Assembly: GCA_027943245.1 (NCBI GenBank)
Contig: JANDJZ010000023.1
Coordinates: 160,169-224,168 of the forward strand
Direction of reading: 5' to 3'
Length of the DNA stretch: 64,000 nucleotides
From: Acanthamoeba sp. SK_2022b
Taxonomy: Eukaryota > Discosea > Longamoebia > Acanthamoebidae
Positions 17,234 through 27,385 of this stretch are shown here, one piece after another. Each line of letters starts with the position of its first letter. The first letter of the stretch is position 1. The position numbers and the translations under genes are program-made. The notes below the pieces were generated by a model. The model searched no databases. It was not told the origin of the DNA and worked only from the letters and a program-made list of their open reading frames with translations.

Positions 17234-20128
17234 ACGTGTGAGAGGACACGTTACCGCGCGAGGACAAGGCGCTGCTTCTCGCCACCAGAGAGGGCCTCGT
17301 TCCAGTCCGAGACCTTGTCCCACCCCTCGCGCTGAACGAGGTAGTAAAGGTTGAGGCTGTGCATGATGTTCTCCAGCTGTTCCATCGAGGTACCTGGCGA
17401 CGTCGTCACCAATGCCACGGCGCGTGTAAACATTCGCACTCTGCAGCCTGTCCTCGGCATGCGAGATTGGAGAGGGGCAGCGCCGTGTTGATTGGGGGGG
17501 GGCTCGTTACCATTGGCCTCGTAGTCCAGGGGCGAGTGAGGGTAGATGACCTGGTCCCGGAGCGATCCGTAGGACAGGTAGGGCTGCTGCGGGATATACA
17601 GGATCTCCTCGGCCGCCAGGCGCGTGATACGACCCCGCTCCAAGGGCCACAGCCCGCAGAGCACTCGGAACAGGCTGCTCTTGCCCGATCCTGACACAAC
17701 ATGAGGGCGGCACGTGCGAGAGTGAGCGACCGCCACCGGGACGAAAATGGGAAGGCGCTAGACGCAGGGCACCATTGGGGCCGTAGATTAGGAGGTTCTT
17801 GCCGTAGGGAAGCTCAAACGTGAGGCCTGTGAGCAAGAGAGGGGAGGGAGAGAGAGGTGAGACGAGCGCTTGGATCGGGTCCAGCCCAGGGTTCGTGGGT
17901 CGTCGAACCTTCGACGAGCACAAGGCCGTCGGGAGTGACGATCGATACGTCCTCCAGCTTGGTGTGGTCGCCTTCCTCGTACTCTCCTCTGAGAGCGGTG
18001 GACTGCTCCTCCTCGACCTCCCGCGGGCCACGAACGGTCGCGACCGCCGCCGGCTTGAGCGAGGCCGCCCCCTTGTCCTGCAGCGTCTCCAGCAGCGCCA
18101 ATAGGTCCCACACTCTCCCCGTGTAGCCCGCCAGCAGGTTGATCTCCTTGTGCAGCATCACCAATCGCCCAATCGCTCTGCCAAAGTGTGTGTGAGAGAG
18201 AAGAGAAGAGAAGAGAAGAGAAGAGAAGAGAAGAGAAGAGAAGAGAAGAGAAGAGAGAGCGCGCCAGGGTTCCCCTCTCCTCGCCGCATAATTAGGGGGG
18301 GGGAGCAGCACGCTTACCGTGCCAGGTTGATGAGGATCTGGGTGTTGCGCACGTAGTCGCCCGTCACGGACGCCGCGATCTCCGATTGGAGCGAGTCGGC
18401 CTCCCGGAACGGCAGTTCGCCCATCTGCGACCAGCCTGCCCACCAGGAGAGCGCCACGGTCACGATCGGTCAGGCTCGACCCGAGCCCTGCAGAGTAGAC
18501 AACGAGAAGATGGAGGGAGGGAAGGGCCCTTACCGGCTAGCCGGGTGTTGTACGTCCCGCCAAACACGGGGAAGGCTACCACGGAATAGCCTACCATCGT
18601 CGCGCCATACTTGACCAACAGCTCGTCCACGACTGGTGGAGTGACGGGGCGATGGTCAACACGCGGTCCACTGCATACGGCAGTAGAAATTGGAGGGGGG
18701 GCGTGCGGCGTACTCGAAACGACAGCCTGCTTTCGGAAGATGTTGCCGGCGTGTGCGTAGACCCGGTCGAACGCCGAGTTGATGATCTGCCGCTCTCGGG
18801 ACGACCCGCGGAGGAACGCCACCTCCTCGCTGTTTCCGATTAGCCGCGAATGCCGCAGCCGGAAGTCGCCTTCGAGCCGCTGCTGGTGCGCCGTAAGCTG
18901 TCGACAGGGAGTGGACAGAGGAGGGAGCCACGTTACCGCACGCCCGCGAGCCATGAGCCCACACACGCATGCACACACGCACGCACGCACGCACGAGAGA
19001 GAGAGAGAGAGAGAATAAGTAAAGGATGAGGCAAAACCTTGGGAAACGGCGGCATGATCCAGCGCAGGAAGAGCCCGCTTAATATGTAGTAGAGGTACAT
19101 GAGGAGAGGGCCGCGATACCCTATCACAGCGCTCAACTGCGCAAGAGGGACCGACCGGCCGTAAGCGGCAGGCCATCAAGACACGTACACGAGGATGGGG
19201 CGGTGGGGGAGAGGGCGGTGTGCCTTGGATGTGAAAAGCGCGAGGTCGGTGACGGGCTTGAAGACGTTGCCGTAGAGATTGGCAAGGTACGACGAGAACC
19301 GCTCAATGTCCTGCGCCACCCGCTGGTCGCTGTATACGTGCAAGTATAATTAATATTAACATTAATAATCTCTTTAATTATTGTTATCATCATAAAATCT
19401 TCTTAAATATTATTGGAACTGTTGGGAAGGCAAGAGGAGTACATGTTGTCGATTGCTTTGCCACCGAAGTTGGCCTTGTAGAAGGCGAGGTCGGAGAGGT
19501 ACATCTTGTGCACGTGCCGACTCAATCGCCTGCGGTAGAGGAGGGACAACATCTGGGTGAAGTAGGAAACGCCGGAATTGACTATGACGGTCGGGATGGC
19601 CACGATTCCCAGAGCGATGACACCAAAGATGAATCGGTCGAGCTTGCGTTGCACGAGGCACTTTGCGTTGTAGCCCATTGCCTCGGCGATCTTGAGACTC
19701 AGCAGAGTGCGGGCGAGAAGGAGAAGAGTGAGGAGAGATGTGACGAGGGACTCGTTCGAATGCAGCGAGGGATAGAGGATCTTGAGGAGGTGCCAGAGCC
19801 GCCGAAGGAAAGTGGCATCGACCATGGCAATGGAGGTGCGAGTGCCATCGGCAGCAAGTCCCTTCCCTCGCTGCAGTGATTTTGAAGATGATCGTTTGGC
19901 TTTCTCTCCTATCAGCACAGCCTTCCATTTCTTCCACAAGTAGATGGCGCTAATTGTCACGACCGAGATGGCCGTCGCCTGCTCCTTGCGGCTCCATAGA
20001 GTTCGAAGAGATTCAAAGAGAAGAGGCCCTATGACGGGGTAGGTCTTGAGCGATAGAAATGGCGGGTAGCAATGCCTGACTCGCTGTCCCAATTTCTTCA
20101 TCAGATTTGTGAGGTTGGCCTTCTCCAT
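16755..20128 (-). CDS. Peroxisomal-type ABC half-transporter (ABCD/ALD family)
   Basis: The gene reads from ATG at 20128 down to TAG at 16755-16757 through many short introns. The N-terminal exon (20128 to about 19410) gives the membrane domain, with hydrophobic helices around LLTLLLLARTLLSL and FIFGVIALGIVAIPTVI. Next comes GNSEEVAFLRGSSRER, matching the conserved EEA-like loop of ABCD proteins. The nucleotide-binding domain is complete: Walker A GPNGSGKSSL is restored across an intron near 17700-17790, then the LSGGEKQR signature (about 17270), Walker B LAVMDECTSAV (about 17060) and the switch VSHR (about 16880). One NBD and one membrane domain make a half-transporter that must dimerise. 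Family members import very-long-chain or branched acyl-CoA into peroxisomes; substrate cannot be told from sequence. Several introns hold microsatellites. Confidence 0.9.
17169..17232. repeat. (GT)n microsatellite in ABC transporter intron
   Basis: An almost pure GT run of about 64 bp. On the coding (minus) strand it is CA and lies between the exon holding the LSGGEKQR signature and the Walker B exon. Confidence 0.95.
18194..18258. repeat. (AGAAG)n pentanucleotide microsatellite
   Basis: About a dozen copies of AGAAG in an intron of the ABC transporter gene; the coding strand is pyrimidine-rich here (CTTCT). A run of ten G (18293-18302) lies in the same intron. Confidence 0.95.
18961..19014. 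repeat. Compound (CA/ACGC)n-(GA)n microsatellite
   Basis: CA and ACGC repeats run into a GA tract within an intron of the ABC transporter gene. Confidence 0.9.
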
Positions 20129-20312
20129 CTTTTCTTTCGTTTAGGCTGCAGCCAACCGTGGCCACGTACACGCGCCCAGATGTCTTGTGCCTCCGGCCCG
20201 GCCACTGCTGATGTCAATTCGTTGTTGTAGTGATGGTTGTTTGTTGTTGTTTTTTGGTCCACGGGAGAACCCAATTTCCCGTTCCACGTTTACCCGTGAA
20301 AAGAACAAAGAA
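20129..20312. promoter_or_regulatory. Divergent intergenic region, putative bidirectional promoter
   Basis: Only 184 bp separate the ATG of the ABC transporter (-) from the ATG of the YbaB-like gene (+), so both promoters must lie here or overlap the genes. A T-rich GTTGTTGTAGTGATGGTTG tract is at about 20221-20255. No TATA box that I trust. Confidence 0.5.
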
Positions 20313-20931
20313 ATGATAGCGGCCTACAATAATCAGATGATGAACCGCACCGTGTCCTTCTCTAGATATGTGCTCTCAAAGGGCACAGCGAGCCTCACGG
20401 GTGGCGTGCTGCGGCGTGGCTTGTCAACGGGGGACCAAGGTCAGCAACTCGGCAGCGGCATGTTTGATCACCTCCAGGAAATCGAGGTGGTGGGCACCTC
20501 TCTCAGCAAATCGGGCGGCATTGTCGAGGTTACTGCTCGCGGCGGAGGTGCCTCTCTCCTCCTTTCCCACCTCAACTGGTTCCCTTTGTGCTTGGGCCAA
20601 GCTTAACCCAGTTGCAACGATATTATTAGGCACCGAAGTGATCAAGACCCAAATTGATCCTATCTTGGCGGGAGATGCCGCCCAACTGAGCAAGCTGCTC
20701 ACCAAAGCCGCTCAAGATGCTTACGACCAGGTGCGCTTGCACGCCTCTTGCTCTTTCCCGTTTGTACCCTCTCGCTAGTTTGACGCCCCACAACCACGCC
20801 GCGTGGCCCACCAGGTGCAATACGAAGTCAAGCGGAAGTTGGTGGAGGTGTCAATGCGCGATCGGCGCAAGCAGCAGATGCAGGAGAGGGATCAAATGGC
20901 CATTGACCTTGAAGCCTTCAAAGAGAAATAG
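20313..20931 (+). CDS. YbaB/EbfC-family protein, probably mitochondrial
   Basis: Three exons: 20313-20547, 20630-20730 and 20815-20931 (TAG 20929-20931), with GT-AG introns at 20548-20629 and 20731-20814. The joined protein has an N-terminal stretch rich in Arg, Ser and Thr with RRGLST, typical of a mitochondrial presequence; ATG at 20340 is an alternative start. The rest follows the bacterial nucleoid-associated YbaB/EbfC pattern: a first helix (MFDHLQEIEVVGTS), a strand pair (GGIVEVTARGGGTEVIKTQI), DPILAG, then a long C-terminal helix with KLLTKAAQDAYDQVQYEVK. YbaB proteins bind DNA as dimers in bacteria; an organellar role is inferred. About 150 residues, slightly longer than bacterial YbaB because of the presequence. 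Confidence 0.72.
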
Positions 20932-21017
20932 CGAACCACACACGCTCCCTCCCGACTCTTCGCCCTGTACACGACACATACACAGTTGCATTGCGCAATC
21001 ACGTCTCGCCGGCTGGA

Positions 21018-21439
21018 TCACTGGCCGCCCGGCTTGCGCTTGTTGATGAGGTTATTGATCTTCTGCAGCTCCTGGTTGATCTTGGCCTCCTTGCTCTTCT
21101 TGGTGTTCTTCTTGAGATCTTTCTTGCGGCCGTCGCCCATCTTGACGCCGAACTGGTACGCCGCCCTGGCACACGGACAATCGCCGCAGACGACGGATCA
21201 GTGGTGCGATCGCTTGCAGAGTTGGGTAATGGACGGAGGAGGGAGGCGGAGAATACTTGGGAGTGGCCTCGAGGGTGTCGTTGAACTTGTTCCAGGCCGC
21301 GTCGCTCTCAAAGTGCCACGGCTTGATGCGCTTGCGTGCCTTGGTGCCCATGTCCATCTTCGAGAGATCATCATCGTCGCTGTCGCCCTCCTCCACCACG
21401 GCCGTCGTGAACGAGGACTCGTACGCCCTACACCACACG

Positions 21440-21500
<61 letters not shown>

Positions 21501-24278
21501 GGAATTAGTAAGAGAGAAAGAGATCGATGGCCGAGCAAGCGCATCAGCGCACAGGCCGGGTATGGGAGCACCGAGCAAGCGCATCAGCGCACAGGCCGGG
21601 TATGGGAGCGGCAACCACAACCGCAACCATAAGGAGAACGCGAGGCTATGAGGAAACCACGCACCCAGGATAGCACTCTGTGTAGTTTTCGGACACGAAG
21701 CTGGGATCCAGCTCGCGCTTGTCGGTGGTCTTGCGCTTGAGCACGGTGTCGTCGCGCCGAAACACAGTGGCCATGCCCCGGTCCTTCAGCTCCTGGTCCG
21801 ACAGCTTCTTGGTGGACACCATCGCCACATCTGGCACGGCCTTCTTGCCCTCTTCGCCGGCCCCGGCAGTATACTGCTCATCGGTGTTCGGATACGCCCA
21901 CGCTTCTTCTCCGCCTTCACACGCACGCACACAAAACGCGCATGAGCGCCGGGCGTTTGGCGTCGGGAGTCGGCTGGCGGTGTACCTTCTGGATAGGGCT
22001 CGGGATAGGGAGCGGCTTCGGGATAGGCGTCGGGGTAGCCGGGCCCAACCATGACTGGCATCTGTGGACCGAGGCTGGGTTCGTAGTGGTCGGGCGGATA
22101 GGCCGCCGGGCCGGTTGCAGCCATTTCGGGGGGCAGCGCGGGACCGGGTGCAGGGCCGCCCTTCTCGTCGTCGTCTTCGATCTCCATCTCGACCTCGTTG
22201 GTGTCATCGGCGCTGCCGGCGGGCGGCGGCTTGGCGGCATCGGCGGCGCCCTTCTTGATCTTGAGCTTGGGGACGTAGGCTTCCTCCTCTTCCTCCTCGC
22301 CGTCGTCCTTCACGTTGCCAAAGTAGGCCTTGCTTCTGTTCTGCTCGCGATACTTGAGCTCCCGCTCGTGCAGGCTGCCGGCATGCTGTGGCCGCTGCGG
22401 CTGCTTGCCCATGAGCTCCCGCAACAGCGCCACCTCCTCCTCGTCGCCCTCGAACAGCTTCTCCTCCTGCCTCGGTTCGGCTGTTGTATCCACCGGCTCG
22501 CTCTCGACAGCCGCCTCCTGCTTCTTCGCCTCCATCTCGGCCAGCTTCTTGAGCCTCGCCTTTTCTATCTGCTCGGCGCTGGGCAGGCACACATAGTCGC
22601 CCACGTCGGGAAATATTCTGGTTTCACATAAGGTTGTATAGACCGGTCAGGCGTCAGTCAAACATCCACCCGAACCGCCGCAGGATCGCGAAAGCGCACG
22701 TACGAGTCCTCCTCCGAGGCCTTGGGCGGCGCGTCGTTCTTGCCGGCCGGCTTGATGAACCCGAGTGACAGGAGATCGGTGAGATCGGGCGTGACCTCCT
22801 TCTTGGGCCCCATAGGCTCGTTCGCTTCGGTTTCCGTGCATGCCTCGCGACCCTTGGTGGTCTCGCGACCCTCGTCGACCTCGCCCCCGCGCTCCTTGGC
22901 CTTCTTGGCCTTCCTCCTCCTCTCCCGGGGCCGTAGATAGCTCATGATTTTCGTCACGCGCTTGAGCACATCCTCGTTGATGCTACCGATCACGCGCTCC
23001 TCCGCCTTGGGGCAGTCCTCCTTGCTGCGGAGCAGCGTCGTCGGCAGCTCCGCGCTCAGGTCCGTCATATCGAAAACGAAGGTCGTTCGGCCCTTCATGA
23101 AACGGTCCACCGGCCGGACCTTCCCATTCTCTCTGCCCAACTCCACCCTAGGGGCAGGCAAAACCGCGTTGCCGATCAGCATGGTGAGCAGTTATTCTTC
23201 AGCGGGGACCAACCAACCGAGCCCGGGCGGTCTATACCTGTGCTTGATCATGAAATCGTTTTGCTCAAAGAGGAGATGGTGCACGCTCTGTGCCAGAGGC
23301 GTGCGAAACACGGGCTTTGCCGGGGCTGCCTCCTTGGTCGCCTCTTCCTGCTCGCCCTCTTCGCTGGATATGGTGGCACGCCGTCAGCGTCCGCTCGCCG
23401 AATCGAAAAATTAAAATAAAAGGGGTAGGGTTCCCGTACACTTCCATTCGCTTCTCCTTCGCCAGTTCGCTCCTGATCTTGTGCAGCAGCGAGTAATCGA
23501 GACCCTTCACCAAGTGGGTGTGCTCCATGTCTCCTCCGAGGTACTTGCTCTCTTCGATCTCCTTCTTCCTCATCTCCTCGTTAGACACACTGCACGCCAA
23601 ACCCGCGCCGATGACGAAGATGACGACGATCGTCGGTGCCTGCTCTATCCTGTCGCTGCAGCAAAGGGCAAACTGCTCTCTTTGGAGGGGGAAGGAGAGG
23701 TGGGACGCACCCTTCCGGTGGAGCCACGGACTGGAAGCCTGCAGGCCGAAGCTCGGCCCCGGTGTCATAGTCGGGATTGGCGCCCTCTCGTCGCTCCTTG
23801 GCGCGGTCTCTGTACTTTTGCTCCTCGGCCTCCTTTTGCTTTCGCCTGGGCGCGGGTGAGCGACACCGTGGTGCGCACGAATGACGATGGCGCGCAGGGC
23901 AGGGAGAGGAGAGAGTGGGAGCGCGTACATCTTGTGCCGCGCCTTGTTTTCTTTGGCCTTCCTCTCCTTTTCCTTCTGTTGCACATGATCCTCCAAGTCA
24001 CTGACAGCGCTCGGTTGTCAGAGAGCATGCAGAAAGGATGCCGCCGCCCCCCCGCAATCGAATGAATGGAAGGTACATGCGGCCAGCAGTTGGCTTGGCA
24101 GGGCGACGGAAGCGCCCACGGTCGTCGCCATCCGTGGATGCTCGAGCAGGAGTGCTCAGCAAGCGCCTAAAATCAGAGTTCGATTTCGGCCCTCTGCAGT
24201 AGCATGCATCAGCAAAAGAATCGTTCAACAGTGGAGAGAGAAGAACAGGAATGCCTACGGAGTGGGAAAGTCGGCCAT
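21018..24278 (-). CDS. IK: IK/RED-like spliceosomal protein
   Basis: Exon 1 (24278-24259) is only 20 nt and encodes MADFPT plus part of a Pro codon; an intron follows and the next exon continues SNSDFRRLLSTP, matching the RED N-terminal motif. Further exons give KYRDRAKERREGANPDYDTG (about 23790), KYLGGDMEHTHLVKGLDYSL (about 23530), the segment TTLLRSKEDCPKAEERVIGS (about 23010), VTKIMSYLRPRERRRKAKKA (about 22950), FPDVGDYVCLPS (about 22600), YTECYPG (21680) and DLSKMDMGTKARKRIKPWHF (about 21330). The C-terminus is INNLINKRKPGGQ with TGA at 21018-21020. Human IK/RED is a B-complex spliceosome component that shares all of these blocks in this order. The RED/RE/RD dipeptide tract that names the human protein is not obvious here; an acidic, Pro-rich region takes its place (22000-22560). 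Confidence 0.92.
21441..21498. repeat. (CA)n microsatellite in IK intron
   Basis: 29 CA units. On the coding strand this is TG and ends a few bases before the 3' splice site that precedes the exon starting GGCGTACGAG. Confidence 0.95.
21531..21609. repeat. 40-bp tandem duplication in IK intron
   Basis: The 39-base unit starting CCGAGCAAGCGCATCAGCGC occurs twice in succession (21531-21569 and 21571-21609), identical, with period 40. It lies inside an intron next to the CA microsatellite. Confidence 0.95.
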
Positions 24279-24460
24279 GTGCGCGTTGTTGGATGGAGAA
24301 AACAGATTTGCAACCACTTTTGAGACATTCCTTGCCATTTCTTTTTTGCAGCAGAGGAATTTATTGGCTTCGAGCGATAAATAACTGTAGTGTGGTGGGC
24401 CCAAAGCGTGGAGCCCTGTGTCCTTCCTTCTCGAGCGTGCGACGTAGAGGCCTGTTGAGC

Positions 24461-25443
24461 TTACACGACCTTCTTCTGGTGGAAAAAGTTCCTGCAGAGG
24501 ACAGGCTCAGCATCCCGGACGGGATAGGACAGCGGGATTGGGGAGAAGCGTACTTGAGGTGCCTCACCTGCCAGAAGGCAGAGCCGATGAGAAGAAGGGT
24601 CTGAGCGACGGACCACCACATCACGCGGCTGTTAGTGGACTCGCTAGTGTCCCGGAAGGCCATCTCGCGTTTCTGCCGAGAAACAACAAAGTAGTGGTGA
24701 GCAGCTTGGTCTGAACCCTATCCCATGTCGTGCGACCAAGGCGCTACGTATATTGTACCTTCTGGTAAAGCTGCTCGCCGATGATCTCATGCACGGCGTC
24801 GTTCAGCTGACGCAGGTGAACCTCGATGGCTGGGCAAGCGAGAGAGAGAGAGAGAGAGAGTGAGATAAAGCAAGGGAACGGGTGAGCCCGAGAGAGATGT
24901 CAAAGTGTCATTGTTAAGCTGAACGGTACCGCTCAAGGACTCGAGACGAGCCACTTCGGCATAGTCCGTTGCGCCCACGCCAGTCTCAATCTCAACTTGC
25001 AGCTCCTGGGCGGCACGTATGAGTAATAGAGGGGACATGTCAAGATTGGATGTGGGGGAGCTTACGAATTCGGCGCCCTGAGCGAACCACTTGCCAGTGT
25101 TGGTCTGAAGGCAAATCTTGTGCTCGCCACCAACCTGAGCTGTGAAGGCGTAGCGCCCTTCGGCACCAAGCTCCCTTCGGGCGATGAATTCGTTGGAGGG
25201 GCCATCGACGGTGACAATCCACCCCTTCTGCTCTCCCTGATGCTGATTGTAGGGATCGTCTCCCGCCTTCTTCTGCGTGCTTGTGTACTTGACCAGCACC
25301 AATGTGTCCTTCGGCACGTCTTCGAGGAAGCATTTCCTGCCTCCTTCTTGAACTTCCATAAAGAGGGGCGATCCGATTGTGCCCAGCACCATCATCAATA
25401 GCACCACGCCCAAAGACAGCGCGATCAATCCAGCGGACTTCAT
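24461..25443 (-). CDS. p24/TMED (emp24/GP25L) cargo receptor
   Basis: Starts at ATG 25443 with signal peptide [20 protein letters not shown]; an upstream in-frame ATG at 25548 would put 35 polar residues before the signal and is unlikely. The GOLD domain follows: [20 protein letters not shown] and [16 protein letters not shown] hold the two conserved Cys. After the neck and coiled coil ([20 protein letters not shown], about 24790-24830) comes [20 protein letters not shown], the transmembrane segment [20 protein letters not shown], and a last exon giving NFFHQKKVV with TAA at 24461-24463. The FF and KK signals bind COPII and COPI coats respectively, as in other p24 proteins. Acts in ER-Golgi cargo sorting. 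Promoter is shared with the S-formylglutathione hydrolase gene. Confidence 0.92.
24841..24862. repeat. (GA)n microsatellite in p24 intron
   Basis: About 11 GA units inside a p24 gene intron. Confidence 0.85.
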
Positions 25444-25606
25444 CTTCCGTATCTTGTGTAGATGTGGCGGTAGGCCTGCTGATTCGCTTGTGCTCTGGTT
25501 CTGCTTGTGGAGCCACCTAGCCACGTCAGCACGCTGGCGAAATTTCATTCAGATAGCGGTTCGAAGCCCCCATGCGTGGGGGCTTGCAGCAAAGGCGTAG
25601 AAGCAG
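25444..25606. promoter_or_regulatory. Divergent intergenic region with short hairpin
   Basis: The 163 bp between the p24 ATG (-) and the hydrolase ATG (+) must hold both promoters. A perfect inverted repeat, AAGCCCCC at 25564-25571 and GGGGGCTT at 25578-25585 with a six-base loop, lies about 22 nt before the hydrolase ATG and would be in its 5' leader. Confidence 0.5.
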
Positions 25607-26995
25607 ATGGCGCAGCTCAAGCAACTTTCGACCGTCAAGTGCTGTGGAGGCCAGGTTCAGCGCTTCGAACACCACAGCGATGTGCTCTCGTGCGAGATGA
25701 AATTCTCTGTCTTCCTGCCACACCAAGCGCTGGAAGGCCAGAAAGTGCCCGTACGCTAACACCTCCAATTCGCCTTTCGACCCCGCGTACTTCAGCCTTA
25801 GCTACAGTGGGTGAACAGGTGGTGTACTTCCTCTCGGGCCTCACTTGCACAGACGAGAACTTCATCACCAAGGCTGGAGCGCAGCGTGCTGCTGCCAAGC
25901 ACGGCCTCGCTCTCATCTGCCCCGACACCAGCCCTCGTACTCTTCCCCTTCCTTCAGAATGTGCTCCTACAACACCAAGAAAGCCCCTCCTCATTGTGGT
26001 AGTCAGGTGGTGTGGAGATTGAGGGCGCCGACGCATCGTGGGACTTTGGCTTTGGCGCGGGCTTCTACGTCAACGCCACTGAGCCCAAGTGGGCCAAGCA
26101 CTTCCGCATGTACGACTACGTAACAAAGGAGCTGCCCCAGCTCGTCAACGCCAACCTCCCCGTCGACTCCTCCCGCGTCTCCGTCTTCGGTCACAGCATG
26201 GGAGTATGCCACCACCCCATTCACCCACCCGCACAGCGGTGTGTTCTGGCCTTGCAATGCTTCACATGTAGTGCTGACCATTGTCGCTACTTAGGGCCAC
26301 GGAGCTCTCGTTTGTGCGCTCAAGAACCCTGGCATGTACAAGGTACGCGCATATGCTTGTCCAACGGTGACACTCTGGGCCATGTCATGACTTCGGCTCT
26401 CCCGCTCTTCTGGCCAACAGTCGGTGTCCGCCTTTGCCCCCATCTGCCACCCTTCGGCCTGTCCCTGGGGCGTCAAGGCCTTCACGGGCTACCTCGGCGA
26501 GAACAATGACGCCTGGAAGGTACGCGCAGGCAGTTGATGCCCGCCAGCACGCATTTAGATAATGCGCTCACACGAGCCACCTCTCAGGAGTACGACTCTA
26601 CCCACCTCGTTAAGAGCTACAGCGGCCCCGCTCTCGACATCCTCATCGACCAGGTACTCTTTTTTTTCAAGTTTTTTTTGACGATGTTATTTTAAAAATA
26701 AATGTTTTGTTGGCGTTTGTCGTGCGTCGGCCAGGGCTCGGAGGACAAGTTTCTGAAGGAGCAGCTGAAGCCTGAGGACTTTGAAAGAGCAGCCGAAGAC
26801 ACCACCCACAAGGTGCAGGTCCGCATGCAGGAGGGCTACGACCACAGGTAACACCCCTTCCCGTCTCCCTCTTGTGACTTGACCCTGACCCTCGCGGTCT
26901 TTGGACATGTCTTCAACACGCCTACCCTTAGCTACTACTTCATCTCCACGTTCATTGACGACCACATCGCCCACCACGCCGCTCATCTCCACTGA
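25607..26995 (+). CDS. S-formylglutathione hydrolase (esterase D)
   Basis: Starts [20 protein letters not shown] at 25607, like human ESD. Exons join across short introns as [18 protein letters not shown] (intron about 25750-25822), [85 protein letters not shown] and [17 protein letters not shown]. The catalytic Ser lies in GHSMG (about 26194-26208), the Asp in the DILIDQGSED segment and the His in EGYDHSYYF. TGA at 26993-26995. The enzyme hydrolyses S-formylglutathione to formate and glutathione, the last step of glutathione-dependent formaldehyde oxidation, in the cytosol. Length about 280 residues, as in the family. Confidence 0.95.
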
Positions 26996-27272
26996 CTGAC
27001 CGAACATGCCCGCACGACCCTGGTAGCCAAGGCCAAGTATTGACACCGCCCCCAAGAGCCCCAATGTCTAGATTCCCTGCTGGCCCACCCCTTGCACGTG
27101 CTTGCACGCCCCGAACACCTGCGTTGGGCGTTTTAAATAATAAATAATATTTCAAAAATTTTGGTTTTGTTGCGTTCGTTGGTTGGGGCCTTGCACAGCC
27201 GGCACTCCTCCCCCCTCCCCTCCGCTCGCTCTTCTCTCGCCGCAGGTGTTTCACGGACATGGTGGTCTTCGT
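26996..27272. other. Convergent intergenic spacer
   Basis: This lies between the stops of the hydrolase (+) and RasGEF (-). It holds an AT-rich core at 27131-27165 with AATAAATAATATTT, probably containing the poly(A) signals of one or both genes. No gene seen. Confidence 0.6.
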
Positions 27273-27354
27273 TTACGCGATGTCGGATTTGGCCGCACCT
27301 GTCGCGACCACACGCGAAAGAAAGGGGAGAGCAAGTGAGCGTGGGCACACATAC

Positions 27355-27385
<31 letters not shown>

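Noticed and set aside
17023..17354. Frames encoding poly-His/Thr or Val-Cys across the GT microsatellites (also 21052-21508, 30134-30414, 47454-47747)
   Set aside because: Translation of dinucleotide repeats inside introns; no real protein.
25444..25548. Longer p24 N-terminus starting at 25548
   Set aside because: It would bury the signal peptide behind 35 polar residues; p24 proteins start at the signal peptide.
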